From Opitutaceae bacterium TAV5 (lineage in GTDB: Bacteria; Verrucomicrobiota; Verrucomicrobiia; Opitutales; Opitutaceae), in assembly GCA_000242935.3 (NCBI GenBank), contig CP007053.1, forward strand, positions 3,333,001 through 3,397,000: DNA of 64,000 nucleotides. Reading direction: 5' to 3'. A program made the position numbers and the translations under genes. A model generated the notes under the pieces. The model did not search any database. It was not told the DNA's origin and worked only from the letters and a program-made list of their open reading frames with translations. The number at the start of each line of letters is the position of its first letter. Position 1 is the first letter of the stretch. Of this stretch, positions 47,991-57,041 are shown in pieces.

Positions 47991-49062
47991 TTTGCGCAGG
48001 GCAACCCAGGCGGATGTAGCCGGAGCGGCGCGAGTGGCGCGCTCCACCGTGTCGCTCGCCATGCGCAATCACCCCAGCATCCCTCCCGCCACCAGACAGC
48101 GGATACGCGAGGCGGCTGCCCGCCTGGGATACGCGCCGGACCCTATGTTATCGGCGCTCGCAAATTACCGAACCCGATCCCGTTCGGCAAATTACCAGGG
48201 GGTATTGGCCTGGCTCGTGAACACGCAACTTGTCCCGCCTCACTCGCGCCGGTGGAACGAGGTGATGATGTTCAGGGATTATCATGTGGGCGCGCTCAAA
48301 CGCGCCCTGGAGCACGGCTACAAGGTGGAGGTTTTTGACATCGCCCAGCGGGGCATGACAGCGGACCGGCTGGCCCGGATTTTCATCACGCGCAACATCG
48401 AGGGGATTCTCGTATGTCCGCAGCCCGGCCCCAACATGACGCTGGAGTTTCCATTCGAGCGTTTCGCATCGGTGACTTTCGGGTATTCGCTTGCCAGCCC
48501 GCTTCTGCACACGGTGGCGCCGACGCAATTCCGGGCGGTCAAGGAGATCATGCGCCGGCTGCTGCACGCGGGTTACCGGCGGATCGGGTTCGCGCATTCG
48601 TTCACCACCGACGCCCGCGCGGACCACAACTTCCTGGCCGGGTATCTGGTGGAGCAGCACCTGTGCGGGCGCGGCGACCGCATTCCGCCGCTCGACGAGG
48701 AAGTGCTCACGGCAGAGGCCTTTCGCGAATGGTATGACGAGCACCGCCCGGATGCGGTGATCACGGGCAATCCACGTCTGCTGGGGGTTATCGCCAGGTC
48801 GGGTTGCCGGGTGCCACAGGATCTGGCGGTGGCTTGCGCAAGCGTGCCAAAACCATCGGACGGTGGCCTGGCCGGCATTTACGAGGATTCCTTTCACGTC
48901 GGAGAGGCGGCGGTGGATTTTCTGGTGGCGGCGTTGCATCAGGGGGAGCGCGGGATTCCGGAGCGGCCCAAGTCCATCCTCGTGCCGGGCATATGGGCTC
49001 CGGGGGCAACGTTTCCCGAAAAGAATTCCGGGGCGCCGCAGATGAAGGGCGGCGGGGAGTGA
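47983..49062 (+). CDS. LacI family transcriptional regulator
   Basis: A 359-residue LacI-type regulator. The HTH reads ATQADVAGAARVARSTVSLA, followed by the hinge LGYAPDPMLSALANYR and an effector domain ending QGERGIPERPKSILVPGIW, the same signature as the other three LacI proteins. The start ATG lies within a palindrome. It is divergent from a pseudopilin and followed by a PEP-CTERM gene and a heparinase-like gene on its own strand. Ligand unknown. Confidence 0.92.
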   Translation: MSNLRRATQADVAGAARVARSTVSLAMRNHPSIPPATRQRIREAAARLGYAPDPMLSALANYRTRSRSANYQGVLAWLVNTQLVPPHSRRWNEVMMFRDYHVGALKRALEHGYKVEVFDIAQRGMTADRLARIFITRNIEGILVCPQPGPNMTLEFPFERFASVTFGYSLASPLLHTVAPTQFRAVKEIMRRLLHAGYRRIGFAHSFTTDARADHNFLAGYLVEQHLCGRGDRIPPLDEEVLTAEAFREWYDEHRPDAVITGNPRLLGVIARSGCRVPQDLAVACASVPKPSDGGLAGIYEDSFHVGEAAVDFLVAALHQGERGIPERPKSILVPGIWAPGATFPEKNSGAPQMKGGGE

Positions 49063-49067
49063 GATGC

Positions 49068-49085
49068 CACTGATCTGTGTTAGTG
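49068..49085. promoter_or_regulatory. Candidate LacI operator upstream of the PEP-CTERM gene
   Basis: CACTGATCTGTGTTAGTG lies 5 bp past the LacI stop and about 115 bp before the PEP-CTERM start. It is an interrupted palindrome (CACTGA/TTAGTG) and matches the site at 47971-47990 in reverse. Its inner 14 bases agree at 11 positions with CTAACCAGTGTTAG at 36936. Confidence 0.6.
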
Positions 49086-49200
49086 CGGGGAGGATTGTTC
49101 GCCTTTGATTGTTGGAGGAAAAAGGAACAGCGCCGATCCGCCGCACACCCTGTCCGGCGGCTTCCGCGTTACGACCTGCAACCTCCACCCAATAATCATC

Positions 49201-50205
49201 ATGACAACGTCCACCTACTCCTCGCATTCCGTGATGAAGCATCTGCTTCGCCCCTTCCTTCTGGCAGGCATCGGCCTGCTGCTTTCCTCGGGCACGGTCC
49301 GGGCCGCCCTGATTTTCGAGGCGGGTTTCGATTCCGCCAACATCGTCAACGTCGGCGGCACGGGCGCACTCAACAGCAATACCGCAATCTATCAGAGTTC
49401 GCTCACCACCGCCAATCCCCTCGGCCAAGGGTCTTACCTTCATGTGCTCAAAAACAGTACGATTTCCTCCGGTGGTTATCGTGCCGTCGTTAACTTCACG
49501 CCGACCAGTGCGGCCAATTCCTGGGGAGCGTTGTCCACCAAAGTGGGCGATTATGTCCATCTCAACGGCGGTGCCGATTTGTTCTTCCGGGTCAACAGTC
49601 TCCCCTTGTTCTATGCCAATTGGTTTCGTCCCATCGACTTGACGTTGGGCGCTCCCTCCAGTGGCAGTGGCGTGCTCCGCATCGCCCTGTTTTCCGAATC
49701 CGCCGCCAACAGCTTCAAACTCTACATCCAGGGGGAAAGCGGTGCCATCACCAATTCCGGCGGAAGCACCGTCAGCTCCATTACCCTGACCGGCACGCTT
49801 CCCATAACCACCGGAGTGAATGCCTCGATCAACCACATCGGTTTCACCTTCAGCACGGATGCCGAGGGATGGATCACGGCCAGTCTTTTCGGGAACACTG
49901 ACGGCAGCGCCATCGACACGAGCGGGACGGCCCTGGCCACGGCCACATTCAAGATCAACTCCAGCGTGGTGACCACCGGATTGACGGACGGCAACTTCTC
50001 CCTGATCGGAGGTACCAACAGCGGCACCGAGAACAGCAGCGACATCGACTACGACCTGTTCCGCCTCTACGACGCGGCTCCCGCCTCGTTCTCCGCCATT
50101 TCCTCCATCCCCGAGCCGGCGTCGCTCGCAATGTTGTCCGGCCTCGTGGCCTTGCTGGCGTGCGGGGTGACGCGGAGCATGCGCCGGCGTCAGGGGCGTC
50201 TTTGA
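49201..50205 (+). CDS. PEP-CTERM domain-containing exported protein
   Basis: A 334-residue exported protein from ATG 49201 (ATG 49234, MKHLLRPFLLAGIGLLLSS, is also a reasonable start). A signal peptide is followed by a beta-rich domain (LIFEAGFDSANIVNVGG, SSDIDYDLFRLYDAAP near the end), as in verrucomicrobial extracellular proteins. The C-terminus is the sorting tail SIPEPASLAMLSGLVALLAC with a basic end. It lies between the LacI gene and the heparinase-like lyase gene. Confidence 0.88.
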   Translation: MTTSTYSSHSVMKHLLRPFLLAGIGLLLSSGTVRAALIFEAGFDSANIVNVGGTGALNSNTAIYQSSLTTANPLGQGSYLHVLKNSTISSGGYRAVVNFTPTSAANSWGALSTKVGDYVHLNGGADLFFRVNSLPLFYANWFRPIDLTLGAPSSGSGVLRIALFSESAANSFKLYIQGESGAITNSGGSTVSSITLTGTLPITTGVNASINHIGFTFSTDAEGWITASLFGNTDGSAIDTSGTALATATFKINSSVVTTGLTDGNFSLIGGTNSGTENSSDIDYDLFRLYDAAPASFSAISSIPEPASLAMLSGLVALLACGVTRSMRRRQGRL

Positions 50206-50255
50206 TATCTGCCGTTGGCCTCCCGCTTTCAGGTTAACTCCGTATTGGATACATC

Positions 50256-52151
50256 ATGACATTTCTTCGCGTTTTCCTTATGAGCATCCTCCTGTCGATC
50301 TCTCCGCTGGTCGGCGGCGCTCCGGCTGCCGACACCGGCAGGCTCGCTGCGCCGCCGGCGGGCCAGCTTCTGTTGTCCGATGCGAAGCTCGCGGAGATTC
50401 ACCGGCTGGAGCGCGAGGACCCGCTCATGCGCGGGTTGCTGGACAGGGTGCGCGAAGCGGCGGAGATGAACCTGACCCTGCCGCCCAACACGCACCTGCA
50501 ACCCGGCGACCGCAACATGCTCGGCCAGTCGCGCGCCGCCGCCGGCCGCATCATCGCCAGCGCCTTCGCGTATCGGGTCGATGGCGACAAGCGGCAACTG
50601 GAGGCGGCGAGGCGCGATTTGCTCAATGTCTGCGGCTTCCCCGACTGGAATCCGGTGTCCTTTCTGGACACGGCCGAGATGGGGTTCGGCGTGGCTCTGG
50701 GCTACGCGTGGCTGCGCCCGGAGCTGTCCGCCGAGGATCGTGCGACCATCCGCGCCGCGCTGGTCCGCAATCTCCTCGGCCTGGCCCCCGAGGCGTATCA
50801 GCGCGAGGGGCGCGGCGCATTGCGCTGGCAGGCCTTTGGCTCGCGGGACACCACGCTGAACAACTGGAATTTCGTGTGCAACGCGGGCTTTGTCGCCGCG
50901 GCCCTCGCCCTGCGCGACGAGGAGCCGGAGCTGGCCGCTCAGGTGCTCGCGGGCGCGCGCGCCTCGCTCCCGCTCGCGATGGGCGGCTTTGCGCCCGACG
51001 GCGCCTGGCCGGAGGGGCCGACCTACTGGAGCTACGGCACCACCTATCTGGTCAACGCGCTGGCCATGCTGGAGGAAACGCCGGAGGGAGATGCCGGGGT
51101 GGCCGACCGGCCCGGTTTTGACCGGACCTTGTTTTACGCGTTGCAGGTTTTCGGGCCGACTGGCCTGTCGTTCAATTTTGCCGACAGCAATCCGGCGCAT
51201 GACTACTCGATGCCGCTTTCGACTTACGTGTGGCTGGCGCGGCGCTTCGGGCACCCGGAGGTGTTGCCCGAGGTGAGGCGGCTGCTGCAGGCGAAGGTGC
51301 GCGAGTCGTCGCTCGACAAGCGGGGCATGAGCGGGCGGGGGCTGGTCTTTTGCGCGCTTTTTTATCCTGAGAAGCAGGCGTCCGCGCCGGCGGCCGCGAC
51401 AACGCTGCCGCTCGACGCGCATTTCCGGGGCGAGGCCGATTTCGTGGTGATGCGCAGCCGGGCGGCGGACCCGGATGCGTTGTGGGTCGGGCTGAAAGGG
51501 GGCCATAACAACGTGCCGCACAGCCACCTGGATCTCGGCTCGTTCGTGCTCGATGCCGGCGGCGTGCGCTGGGCGGTCGATCTCGGGCAGGATAACTACG
51601 GCCTCCCGCGTTATTTCGACCGCCGCGAGGGCGGCCAGCGCTGGAAATACTATCGGATGAACAACCGCAGTCACAACACGGTGATGCCGGGCGACCGGTT
51701 GCAATCGGCGACGGCCACGGCGCCGATCGTACGTTTCGAGAGTGCGCCGGAGGAGGCGTCCGCCACGGTGGACCTGACGGCGGCGTATCCGGGAGCGGCG
51801 AAAAAAATGCTGAGGCAGGTTTCCCTGCCCGGGCGCGCGGCCGTAGTGATCGAGGACAAGATCGAGGGTTTGCGCGCCGGTGAATCGCTGACGTGGCGGA
51901 TGCTGACGCCGGCCAGGATCACGCTTTCGGAGGACGGGCGCACGGCGACGCTGACGCAGGAGGGAAAAACTCTCCGGGCCGTGGTATCCGCACCGGAGGG
52001 CGCGAGATTTTCGGCCAGCCCGGCCCGCCCGCCGACACGGGAGGAGAAACAGAACGACGGTATCTCGGTGCTGGCGGTGACGCTTGTTCCCGATGCTCCG
52101 GACCTGCGGCTCATTGTGCGATTCGAACCGGAGCCGGCGGCACGGGAGTGA
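50256..52151 (+). CDS. Exported heparinase II/III-like polysaccharide lyase
   Basis: A 631-residue exported protein with signal peptide FLRVFLMSILLSISPLVGG. The toroid domain (NNWNFVCNAGFVAAALALR, APDGAWPEGPTYWSYGTTYL) is followed by the beta-sandwich (HFRGEADFVVMRSRA, NVPHSHLDLGSFVLDAG, and NRSHNTVMPGDRLQSA). Many segments are near-identical to the 38718-40616 protein (ACGFPDWNP-like blocks), so the two are paralogues from module duplication. Likely cleaves an anionic or uronate polysaccharide in the periplasm. It starts 50 bp after the PEP-CTERM gene. Confidence 0.88.
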   Translation: MTFLRVFLMSILLSISPLVGGAPAADTGRLAAPPAGQLLLSDAKLAEIHRLEREDPLMRGLLDRVREAAEMNLTLPPNTHLQPGDRNMLGQSRAAAGRIIASAFAYRVDGDKRQLEAARRDLLNVCGFPDWNPVSFLDTAEMGFGVALGYAWLRPELSAEDRATIRAALVRNLLGLAPEAYQREGRGALRWQAFGSRDTTLNNWNFVCNAGFVAAALALRDEEPELAAQVLAGARASLPLAMGGFAPDGAWPEGPTYWSYGTTYLVNALAMLEETPEGDAGVADRPGFDRTLFYALQVFGPTGLSFNFADSNPAHDYSMPLSTYVWLARRFGHPEVLPEVRRLLQAKVRESSLDKRGMSGRGLVFCALFYPEKQASAPAAATTLPLDAHFRGEADFVVMRSRAADPDALWVGLKGGHNNVPHSHLDLGSFVLDAGGVRWAVDLGQDNYGLPRYFDRREGGQRWKYYRMNNRSHNTVMPGDRLQSATATAPIVRFESAPEEASATVDLTAAYPGAAKKMLRQVSLPGRAAVVIEDKIEGLRAGESLTWRMLTPARITLSEDGRTATLTQEGKTLRAVVSAPEGARFSASPARPPTREEKQNDGISVLAVTLVPDAPDLRLIVRFEPEPAARE

Positions 52152-52212
52152 CCATGGCGGGATGAGGACCGGGTCTGTGGACGATCCGGGTTTCTGTAGT
52201 TAAAGTACAGTG

Positions 52213-52278
52213 ACTATCCCGACGTTCAGACGTGAGTTCGGCGTGACCCCGTTGGCGTACCGGCTGACGCAGATTTGA
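52213..52278 (+). pseudogene. Fragment of an AraC-type regulator 3' end
   Basis: A 66-bp stretch encodes IPTFRREFGVTPLAYRLTQI followed by a stop; the double-AraC protein at 44299-46092 ends IPAFRREFGMTPLAYRLAQI. The nucleotide match begins abruptly at ATCCCG, and weak similarity runs on past the stop. It has no start or upstream body and is a duplicated remnant. It is antisense to the last codons of the M14 carboxypeptidase-like gene. Confidence 0.7.
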
Positions 52279-53089
52279 GCGGGGGAGACGCTGTCATGCC
52301 GTCAACGGCAGCTGGCTGCTCGTCTTTCCCGAGCAGGGCATCGAGACCGGCACGGACGGCGGCAACCATGGTCTCGATCCGCAGATCGAGGGCGAGGGCG
52401 GAGGGCGTTTCGAGGGTATAGCTGAGGGTGGTGTGGTGTCGGCACAGATACACCGCCTCGGCGCCGGTGGTGTGTGTCGCCGGATCGAAGTCCGGGCGGA
52501 TCAGGCCGGGGGCGGCGGTGGGGCGTCCGTCGATCATGGGCGACGCCTCGACCGGAATATGCCGGGCCGCGGCGGCGATCATGGCGTCGGCCAGCGAAGG
52601 ACGTTGCGCGGGGTTGAGTTCGTAAAGGTAAAAACCGAGGGATTCCCAGTCTTCGTGCAGACAGAAAACCGTATGGAAGGACGGCCGGTTCTTCAGCCAG
52701 CGCAGGTGGCTGGTGACTTCGGTGGTGCGCAGTTCGAAGTAGTCGCGGTTCAGGTCCACGCCGTCGGCATTCTCGCGGGTACGGAGCCGGAAGCCGGCCG
52801 GGTTGAGCATGGGGACGAGCGTCCAGCCGGCGCGGTTGTCGAAGACGCCGAGTTCGAGCAGCCGCAACAGCGCCCGGGGCGGGGCTGGTTCGTCGCCGTG
52901 GATGCCAGCGGAGAGGTAGATGTGCGGCCGATCCGGCGGCGCGGGCCGGATGAGCGCGACGAGCGGGACGCCGGTCACTTCGGCAAAGGTTTCCACGGAG
53001 AAACCGCGGGAGGCCCCCAGGGCAACGGCTTCCGCCACCAGAGCGGCCGGATCGAGCGAGCCAACAGACGCAGATGCAGGCACAGACAT
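52226..53089 (-). CDS. M14 family zinc carboxypeptidase-like protein
   Basis: A 287-residue protein from ATG 53089 (the frame also allows a TTG at 53161). Zinc ligands His and Glu lie in LSAGIHGDEPAP, a later His in FCLHEDWESLG, and the catalytic Glu is likely in LETPSAL; the substrate-arginine region is LNRDYFELR. It belongs to the M14/succinylglutamate desuccinylase clan, with no signal peptide, so it may trim peptides or amidated sugars in the cytoplasm. Its last about 17 residues are encoded by the antisense of the AraC fragment, so the natural C-terminus has been replaced. Confidence 0.8.
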   Translation of the reverse strand: MSVPASASVGSLDPAALVAEAVALGASRGFSVETFAEVTGVPLVALIRPAPPDRPHIYLSAGIHGDEPAPPRALLRLLELGVFDNRAGWTLVPMLNPAGFRLRTRENADGVDLNRDYFELRTTEVTSHLRWLKNRPSFHTVFCLHEDWESLGFYLYELNPAQRPSLADAMIAAAARHIPVEASPMIDGRPTAAPGLIRPDFDPATHTTGAEAVYLCRHHTTLSYTLETPSALALDLRIETMVAAVRAGLDALLGKDEQPAAVDGMTASPPLKSASAGTPTGSRRTHV

Positions 53090-53271
53090 GGGAAAAGTTT
53101 CCTGCTCGTTTCGCGGGCTCGTCACAAGCCCGGATCTGCTTGCATCCGGGCGTCGCGCCAACGGCTTTTCAGGCCGGACACGCTATGGCTTCGGATCGCC
53201 GCCGATGACGCGGGGAGTGGAAGCGGACGGATCGGTGGGGGGAGGCGCTGCACGGGATCCCCGTTATGCGG

Positions 53272-54138
53272 CTACGCCAGCGGTTTGTCGGTGGCTGCCT
53301 CGGTGACGGTGTCGTGGTGGCGGAGGACGAGGTCGATCTCCGGCGGAAGGGTGCGGGGAGGGGAACCGACGGTTTCGAGGTAACGGCAGGTGGCGAAACG
53401 CGCCGGATCGGTGACCGGGCTCGGCGCGGAGGCGGCGTGGAGGAGCTGGGCGAAGAAGCCGCGCGGGCGGGATTCGGGCGGCGGGGCGGGAGGTGTCCAC
53501 AGGCAACGCCAGTATTTGGGGGTGAGGCGGGCGCGGTAACATTTCTGCACGCGGCAGAGCGTGGCGTAGCGTTTGTCGGCGCGCAGGCCGGCGAGGATGC
53601 CGCGGCTGTCGTCGGACACCGGATCGAACAGGCGGCTGATGCAGAGATAGCGCAGGCCGGCCCGCGTGGCGTACACACGGAAGGCGAGATCGGGCTGGCG
53701 CCCGGTGAGGCCGACGAGGGCGTCGAGCGCCTCGTCTTGCGGCACGGTTTCCTCGTCGCCGGCGTTGCTGGAATCGGGCGCGGTATCCACATCGACGAAC
53801 ATCACCCGGTAGGCATTGAGGACGGAGGCCTGGTAGCTGTTGCGCGTGATGCGGGCCAGCTCGACGGCCGCGGAGCCGGACGCGGGCAAGGTGAGACGCT
53901 GGAGGACGGGCTCGACGAGGACGCGCTCGGGGTAGGGATAAGTCCCGCCGTCGAGCGCGGGCGGAGTGACGCCGTCGGCGGCGGCGCGGGCGCGGGTTTC
54001 GGCGAGCGCGCGGGCGAGGCGGCGGGCATCGTCCTGGCTGACGGCGGAGCTGGCGGAAGCCGTGCGGAAAATCCGTTCGCCGCGACGTTCGGCGCAGGCC
54101 GTGGCCCAGGCGGTGTGGAGTGGCGGGGATGAGGACAT
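53272..54138 (-). CDS. Hypothetical protein of unknown family
   Basis: A 288-residue protein from ATG 54138. No family is recognised. Noticeable blocks are SQDDARRLARALAETRARA, the acidic RVMFVDVDTAPDSSNAGD with an hhhDhD-like pattern, FRVYATRAGLRYLCISRLFD, and YATLCRVQKCYRARLTPKYW with two cysteines. The hhhDhD pattern occurs in archaeo-eukaryotic primase-type and some other nucleotidyl enzymes, but the other motifs expected are not clear. No signal peptide. It is preceded by a 128-bp gap and followed by the M14 gene after 182 bp on the same strand. Confidence 0.6.
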   Translation of the reverse strand: MSSSPPLHTAWATACAERRGERIFRTASASSAVSQDDARRLARALAETRARAAADGVTPPALDGGTYPYPERVLVEPVLQRLTLPASGSAAVELARITRNSYQASVLNAYRVMFVDVDTAPDSSNAGDEETVPQDEALDALVGLTGRQPDLAFRVYATRAGLRYLCISRLFDPVSDDSRGILAGLRADKRYATLCRVQKCYRARLTPKYWRCLWTPPAPPPESRPRGFFAQLLHAASAPSPVTDPARFATCRYLETVGSPPRTLPPEIDLVLRHHDTVTEAATDKPLA

Positions 54139-54266
54139 GGGAGAAAGGTGGCGTGCGAACGGGAAAAGGTAAAGCTCTGCCGGAACGGCAGGCGGCAGGC
54201 GGCCGTTGACCAGGTGAACCGGGGAAAGCAGCGTGGCGGGAACCTCTTCCTGGAGGTGCGGGATTA

Positions 54267-54704
54267 TCATCCGGTGGCGGAGTGACGCTCGAGGTCCGGA
54301 ATCGCCTCTGTATCTGTTTTTCGATGACTGAAACGGTTGCGAAATTCCCGGGGAGAGAGTCCATAATGTTTCCTGAACCATGCGGAAAAATCCGAGGCAT
54401 GTCCGAAGCCGAGGACGCAGGCGATCTGTTTTAGCGGGAGCGAGCTTTTGACCAGCATTCGCTTGCATGCTTCACGACGACGCAGATCGAGATATTTTTT
54501 GGGAGTGAGGAGCATGTCCGCCTGAAACAGGCGCGTGAATTGACTGAGCCCAAGGCCGGCAATTTGTGCCAGATGCCGTTCCCGGAGTTTCGAGGTGAAG
54601 GGCTGGTTTTCGAGATAGGAGACCACCTGACAAATCCGTTTGTCTCTTGTTCCGGAGGAGGTTGGTCGCAGGCCATGTCGTGGCAGTACTTTGTCGGGGG
54701 ACAT
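54267..54704 (-). CDS. Short AraC-type protein lacking a sensor domain
   Basis: A 145-residue protein that consists almost only of the AraC HTH pair: LAQIAGLGLSQFTRLFQADM and LPLKQIACVLGFGHASDFSA, then HYGLSPREFRNRF. AraC proteins normally carry an N-terminal effector domain of about 150 residues, which is missing here. It starts at an ATG at 54704. It lies 95 bp after the stop of a heparinase-like gene on the same strand. Either it is a stand-alone DNA-binding protein (like SoxS/MarA) or a decayed regulator. Confidence 0.8.
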   Translation of the reverse strand: MSPDKVLPRHGLRPTSSGTRDKRICQVVSYLENQPFTSKLRERHLAQIAGLGLSQFTRLFQADMLLTPKKYLDLRRREACKRMLVKSSLPLKQIACVLGFGHASDFSAWFRKHYGLSPREFRNRFSHRKTDTEAIPDLERHSATG

Positions 54705-54799
54705 AGTGGTTTCGCCGATCCGGAGCAGGTCGGTTCCGGGCGCATTCCGGGGGGACTGGCGAGCCGTGCTGCCGGTGCGGTCTGCGTCGCTCGCATGGT

Positions 54800-56902
54800 T
54801 TATGAATCGGGCCGGACGGGCGTGAAGGTGGTCGTGAAGGTGGCTGCCGTTTCGCGGCCGGTTTTCTCGATGTAGAAACCGGCACGCCGGTGCGGGGGAC
54901 GGTCGGGCGAGGAGCCCTGGTAGAGCGTGAATTCACCGGGCGTCGCCAACTCCACGCGGAGCACGCGGCCGCCTTCGAACTCGACGGTAAATGCCGCGCG
55001 GTCGCGGAAGGCGGCGGCGCGGATGTCACGCCAGCAGGTGAAGGGTTCGGGGCGGTCGCGGCGAAAGTCGTCGTCGGTGACGGGAGTGAAGCCGGGCGGC
55101 AGGCGCGGCGTGCCATCCAGGTGCAGCGAAAGGCCGAGCCGCGGCGAAGCGGTGACCGCGCTGGAGGAAACGTCGGCCGGACCGGTGAGCGTGATGGTGG
55201 TCTCGTCGATGAGGGAATCGGTGGCGGCATCGATGCGCAGGGTGCGGCGGGCGGAGGCGTCGTCGCGATAGTGCGGCTGCTCTGCGGAGACAACGTTGGC
55301 GGAGGCGTCGAAGCGGAGGAGCGTTCCGGGATGCCAGGGCTGCTGGCCTTCGCCGTTGACGAGAGGCACGTTGTGGTTGAGGCCGCGTTTGAAGTAGCCG
55401 GCGCTCAGCGGCGAACCATACCCGACGGTGCCGGGATCGCGGTTGATGACAAAACCGTCGAACGACGCCGTCCAGTTGAGCGCCTCGGCCTGGGTATGGG
55501 AGCGTTCGAGCTGGCCGTAGTGGAAAAACAACTGCCACCGCCCCTGCCTGAGAACGGCGAAGCGGGAGGATTCGAAACTGCGCGAGACGACGTCGGGCAC
55601 GACCGGCGGGCGCGGCGGGGGAGGCGGCGGATCGACGAGGGTGTCCCAAGTGCGTTCGCGGGAAGCCATTTCGAGACCGAGGGTGGTGGGCAGGACGCGA
55701 TAGTAGTGACCCATGCGGCCGGCGGGGGCGCGATAGGTGTGGGTGCTGTCGGAGGGGTTGGGAACGGTGCCGTCGGGGAAGCGGAGGAAGAGGGTGGTGA
55801 GCATCATGTTTTGCACGATGGCGGCTTCGGTGAGGAGACGGTGGCGGTTGCCGGTGAGACCGGCGAGGGTCAGCAACGGGCGCATGGCCATGAGCACGTA
55901 GTCGTTGTAGGCGACGGATTGCTCATACCAGAAGTAGTCGGAGGTGACGCCCCGGAGGAGCTGGTCGCGGAGACCCCAGGGGAGGTCGGCGGCGCGGGTC
56001 CACATGGCGTCGTCGTTGTAGAGGAGAGCGACCATGCACTGGGCGGCGCGCAGCCAGACGCCGTGGTTGTGGATGTTCTGGCCGGACTGTTCGAGCATCC
56101 GGACTTCGGGGACGAAGAGGCGGTCGAGCCATGCCTGCCGCCGGGCGGGGGCGGCGTACGGGAAAACGAGGCGAGCGGCCTCGACGAAACGGGTGAGCGT
56201 GGTGGCGTCCTCAAAGGCGTCCACACCGAGGCGGGCGGGCGATCCGCGCGCGAGGGTGAGGGGCCAGCGGAGGAGATTGTCGGCGTAAAAATCGAGCTGG
56301 CCGGCGACCCATCCGGCATAACGTGTGTCACCGGTAAACTGATACAGGTTGGCGGCTTCGACCATCATCTGCGTGTGGCGGTTGCGGAAACGGGTGACCC
56401 AGGCGGCAAGGATTTCGGGCGTTGGTTCGACATCGTGGCCGGTGCTGCTGTGCAGTTTTGCGACCGAGGCCCCGGGGGAATCGGAGACGGGCTCGCCGGG
56501 GACGTCTTCGGTCCAGATGAGGAAGGAGCCGTCGGCGGGACTGACGAAATCGTGGCTGCCGCCGGGAATCCACTCCGGGCGGTCGCGATGGCGAGCCATC
56601 CAGGCGTCAACCGCGACGCGTTTTTCGTCGATCCATTGCTGCCATTCGGGATCGGCGGCGACACGCTGGCGGGCGCCTTGCCAGTCCTCGACGGGAACGC
56701 GGAAGGGCGTGCCTTCGGGCTGGAACAGTTTGATGCCGGATCCGGCGTTGGTTTCGAGCGGGGTCGCTTTGGGGAAGGGCGGCAGGTTGGTGGGCCGGGC
56801 ATAGGCGGCGAGGCGGGCGGGAGCCAGTGCGGCGAAGGCGGCGAGGCCGACTGCGAGACCGCGGGCGAGCAGCAGGGAGGGGATGGAAAAAAAGGGGCGC
56901 AT
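54800..56902 (-). CDS. Exported heparinase/alginate-lyase-like protein
   Basis: A 700-residue exported protein with signal peptide (LLLARGLAVGLAAFAALAPARLAA). The helical domain (NIHNHGVWLRAAQCMVALL near residue 275, YFWYEQSVAYNDYVLMAMR) is followed by a beta-sandwich with HYGQLERSHTQAEALNWTA and GYFKRGLNHNVPLVNGEGQ, both characteristic of heparinase II/III and alginate lyase (PL15/PL17-like) enzymes. It likely degrades an acidic polysaccharide in the periplasm. It is followed by the short AraC gene and preceded by another exported protein (57042) on the same strand. Confidence 0.85.
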   Translation of the reverse strand: MRPFFSIPSLLLARGLAVGLAAFAALAPARLAAYARPTNLPPFPKATPLETNAGSGIKLFQPEGTPFRVPVEDWQGARQRVAADPEWQQWIDEKRVAVDAWMARHRDRPEWIPGGSHDFVSPADGSFLIWTEDVPGEPVSDSPGASVAKLHSSTGHDVEPTPEILAAWVTRFRNRHTQMMVEAANLYQFTGDTRYAGWVAGQLDFYADNLLRWPLTLARGSPARLGVDAFEDATTLTRFVEAARLVFPYAAPARRQAWLDRLFVPEVRMLEQSGQNIHNHGVWLRAAQCMVALLYNDDAMWTRAADLPWGLRDQLLRGVTSDYFWYEQSVAYNDYVLMAMRPLLTLAGLTGNRHRLLTEAAIVQNMMLTTLFLRFPDGTVPNPSDSTHTYRAPAGRMGHYYRVLPTTLGLEMASRERTWDTLVDPPPPPPRPPVVPDVVSRSFESSRFAVLRQGRWQLFFHYGQLERSHTQAEALNWTASFDGFVINRDPGTVGYGSPLSAGYFKRGLNHNVPLVNGEGQQPWHPGTLLRFDASANVVSAEQPHYRDDASARRTLRIDAATDSLIDETTITLTGPADVSSSAVTASPRLGLSLHLDGTPRLPPGFTPVTDDDFRRDRPEPFTCWRDIRAAAFRDRAAFTVEFEGGRVLRVELATPGEFTLYQGSSPDRPPHRRAGFYIEKTGRETAATFTTTFTPVRPDS

Positions 56903-57041
56903 GATTCAAAAGGGCGGCACAAGCGTCTCGCCCGCCTGTCGTCCGGCGAAGGCGGCGGGGAGCCCGGACGGGAAAACGAAAAGCGGAAGCGGGCGTGGCA
57001 TCCGGAGAGGCAGGAACCGCAGGCATTTCATGGGCGGGCGT

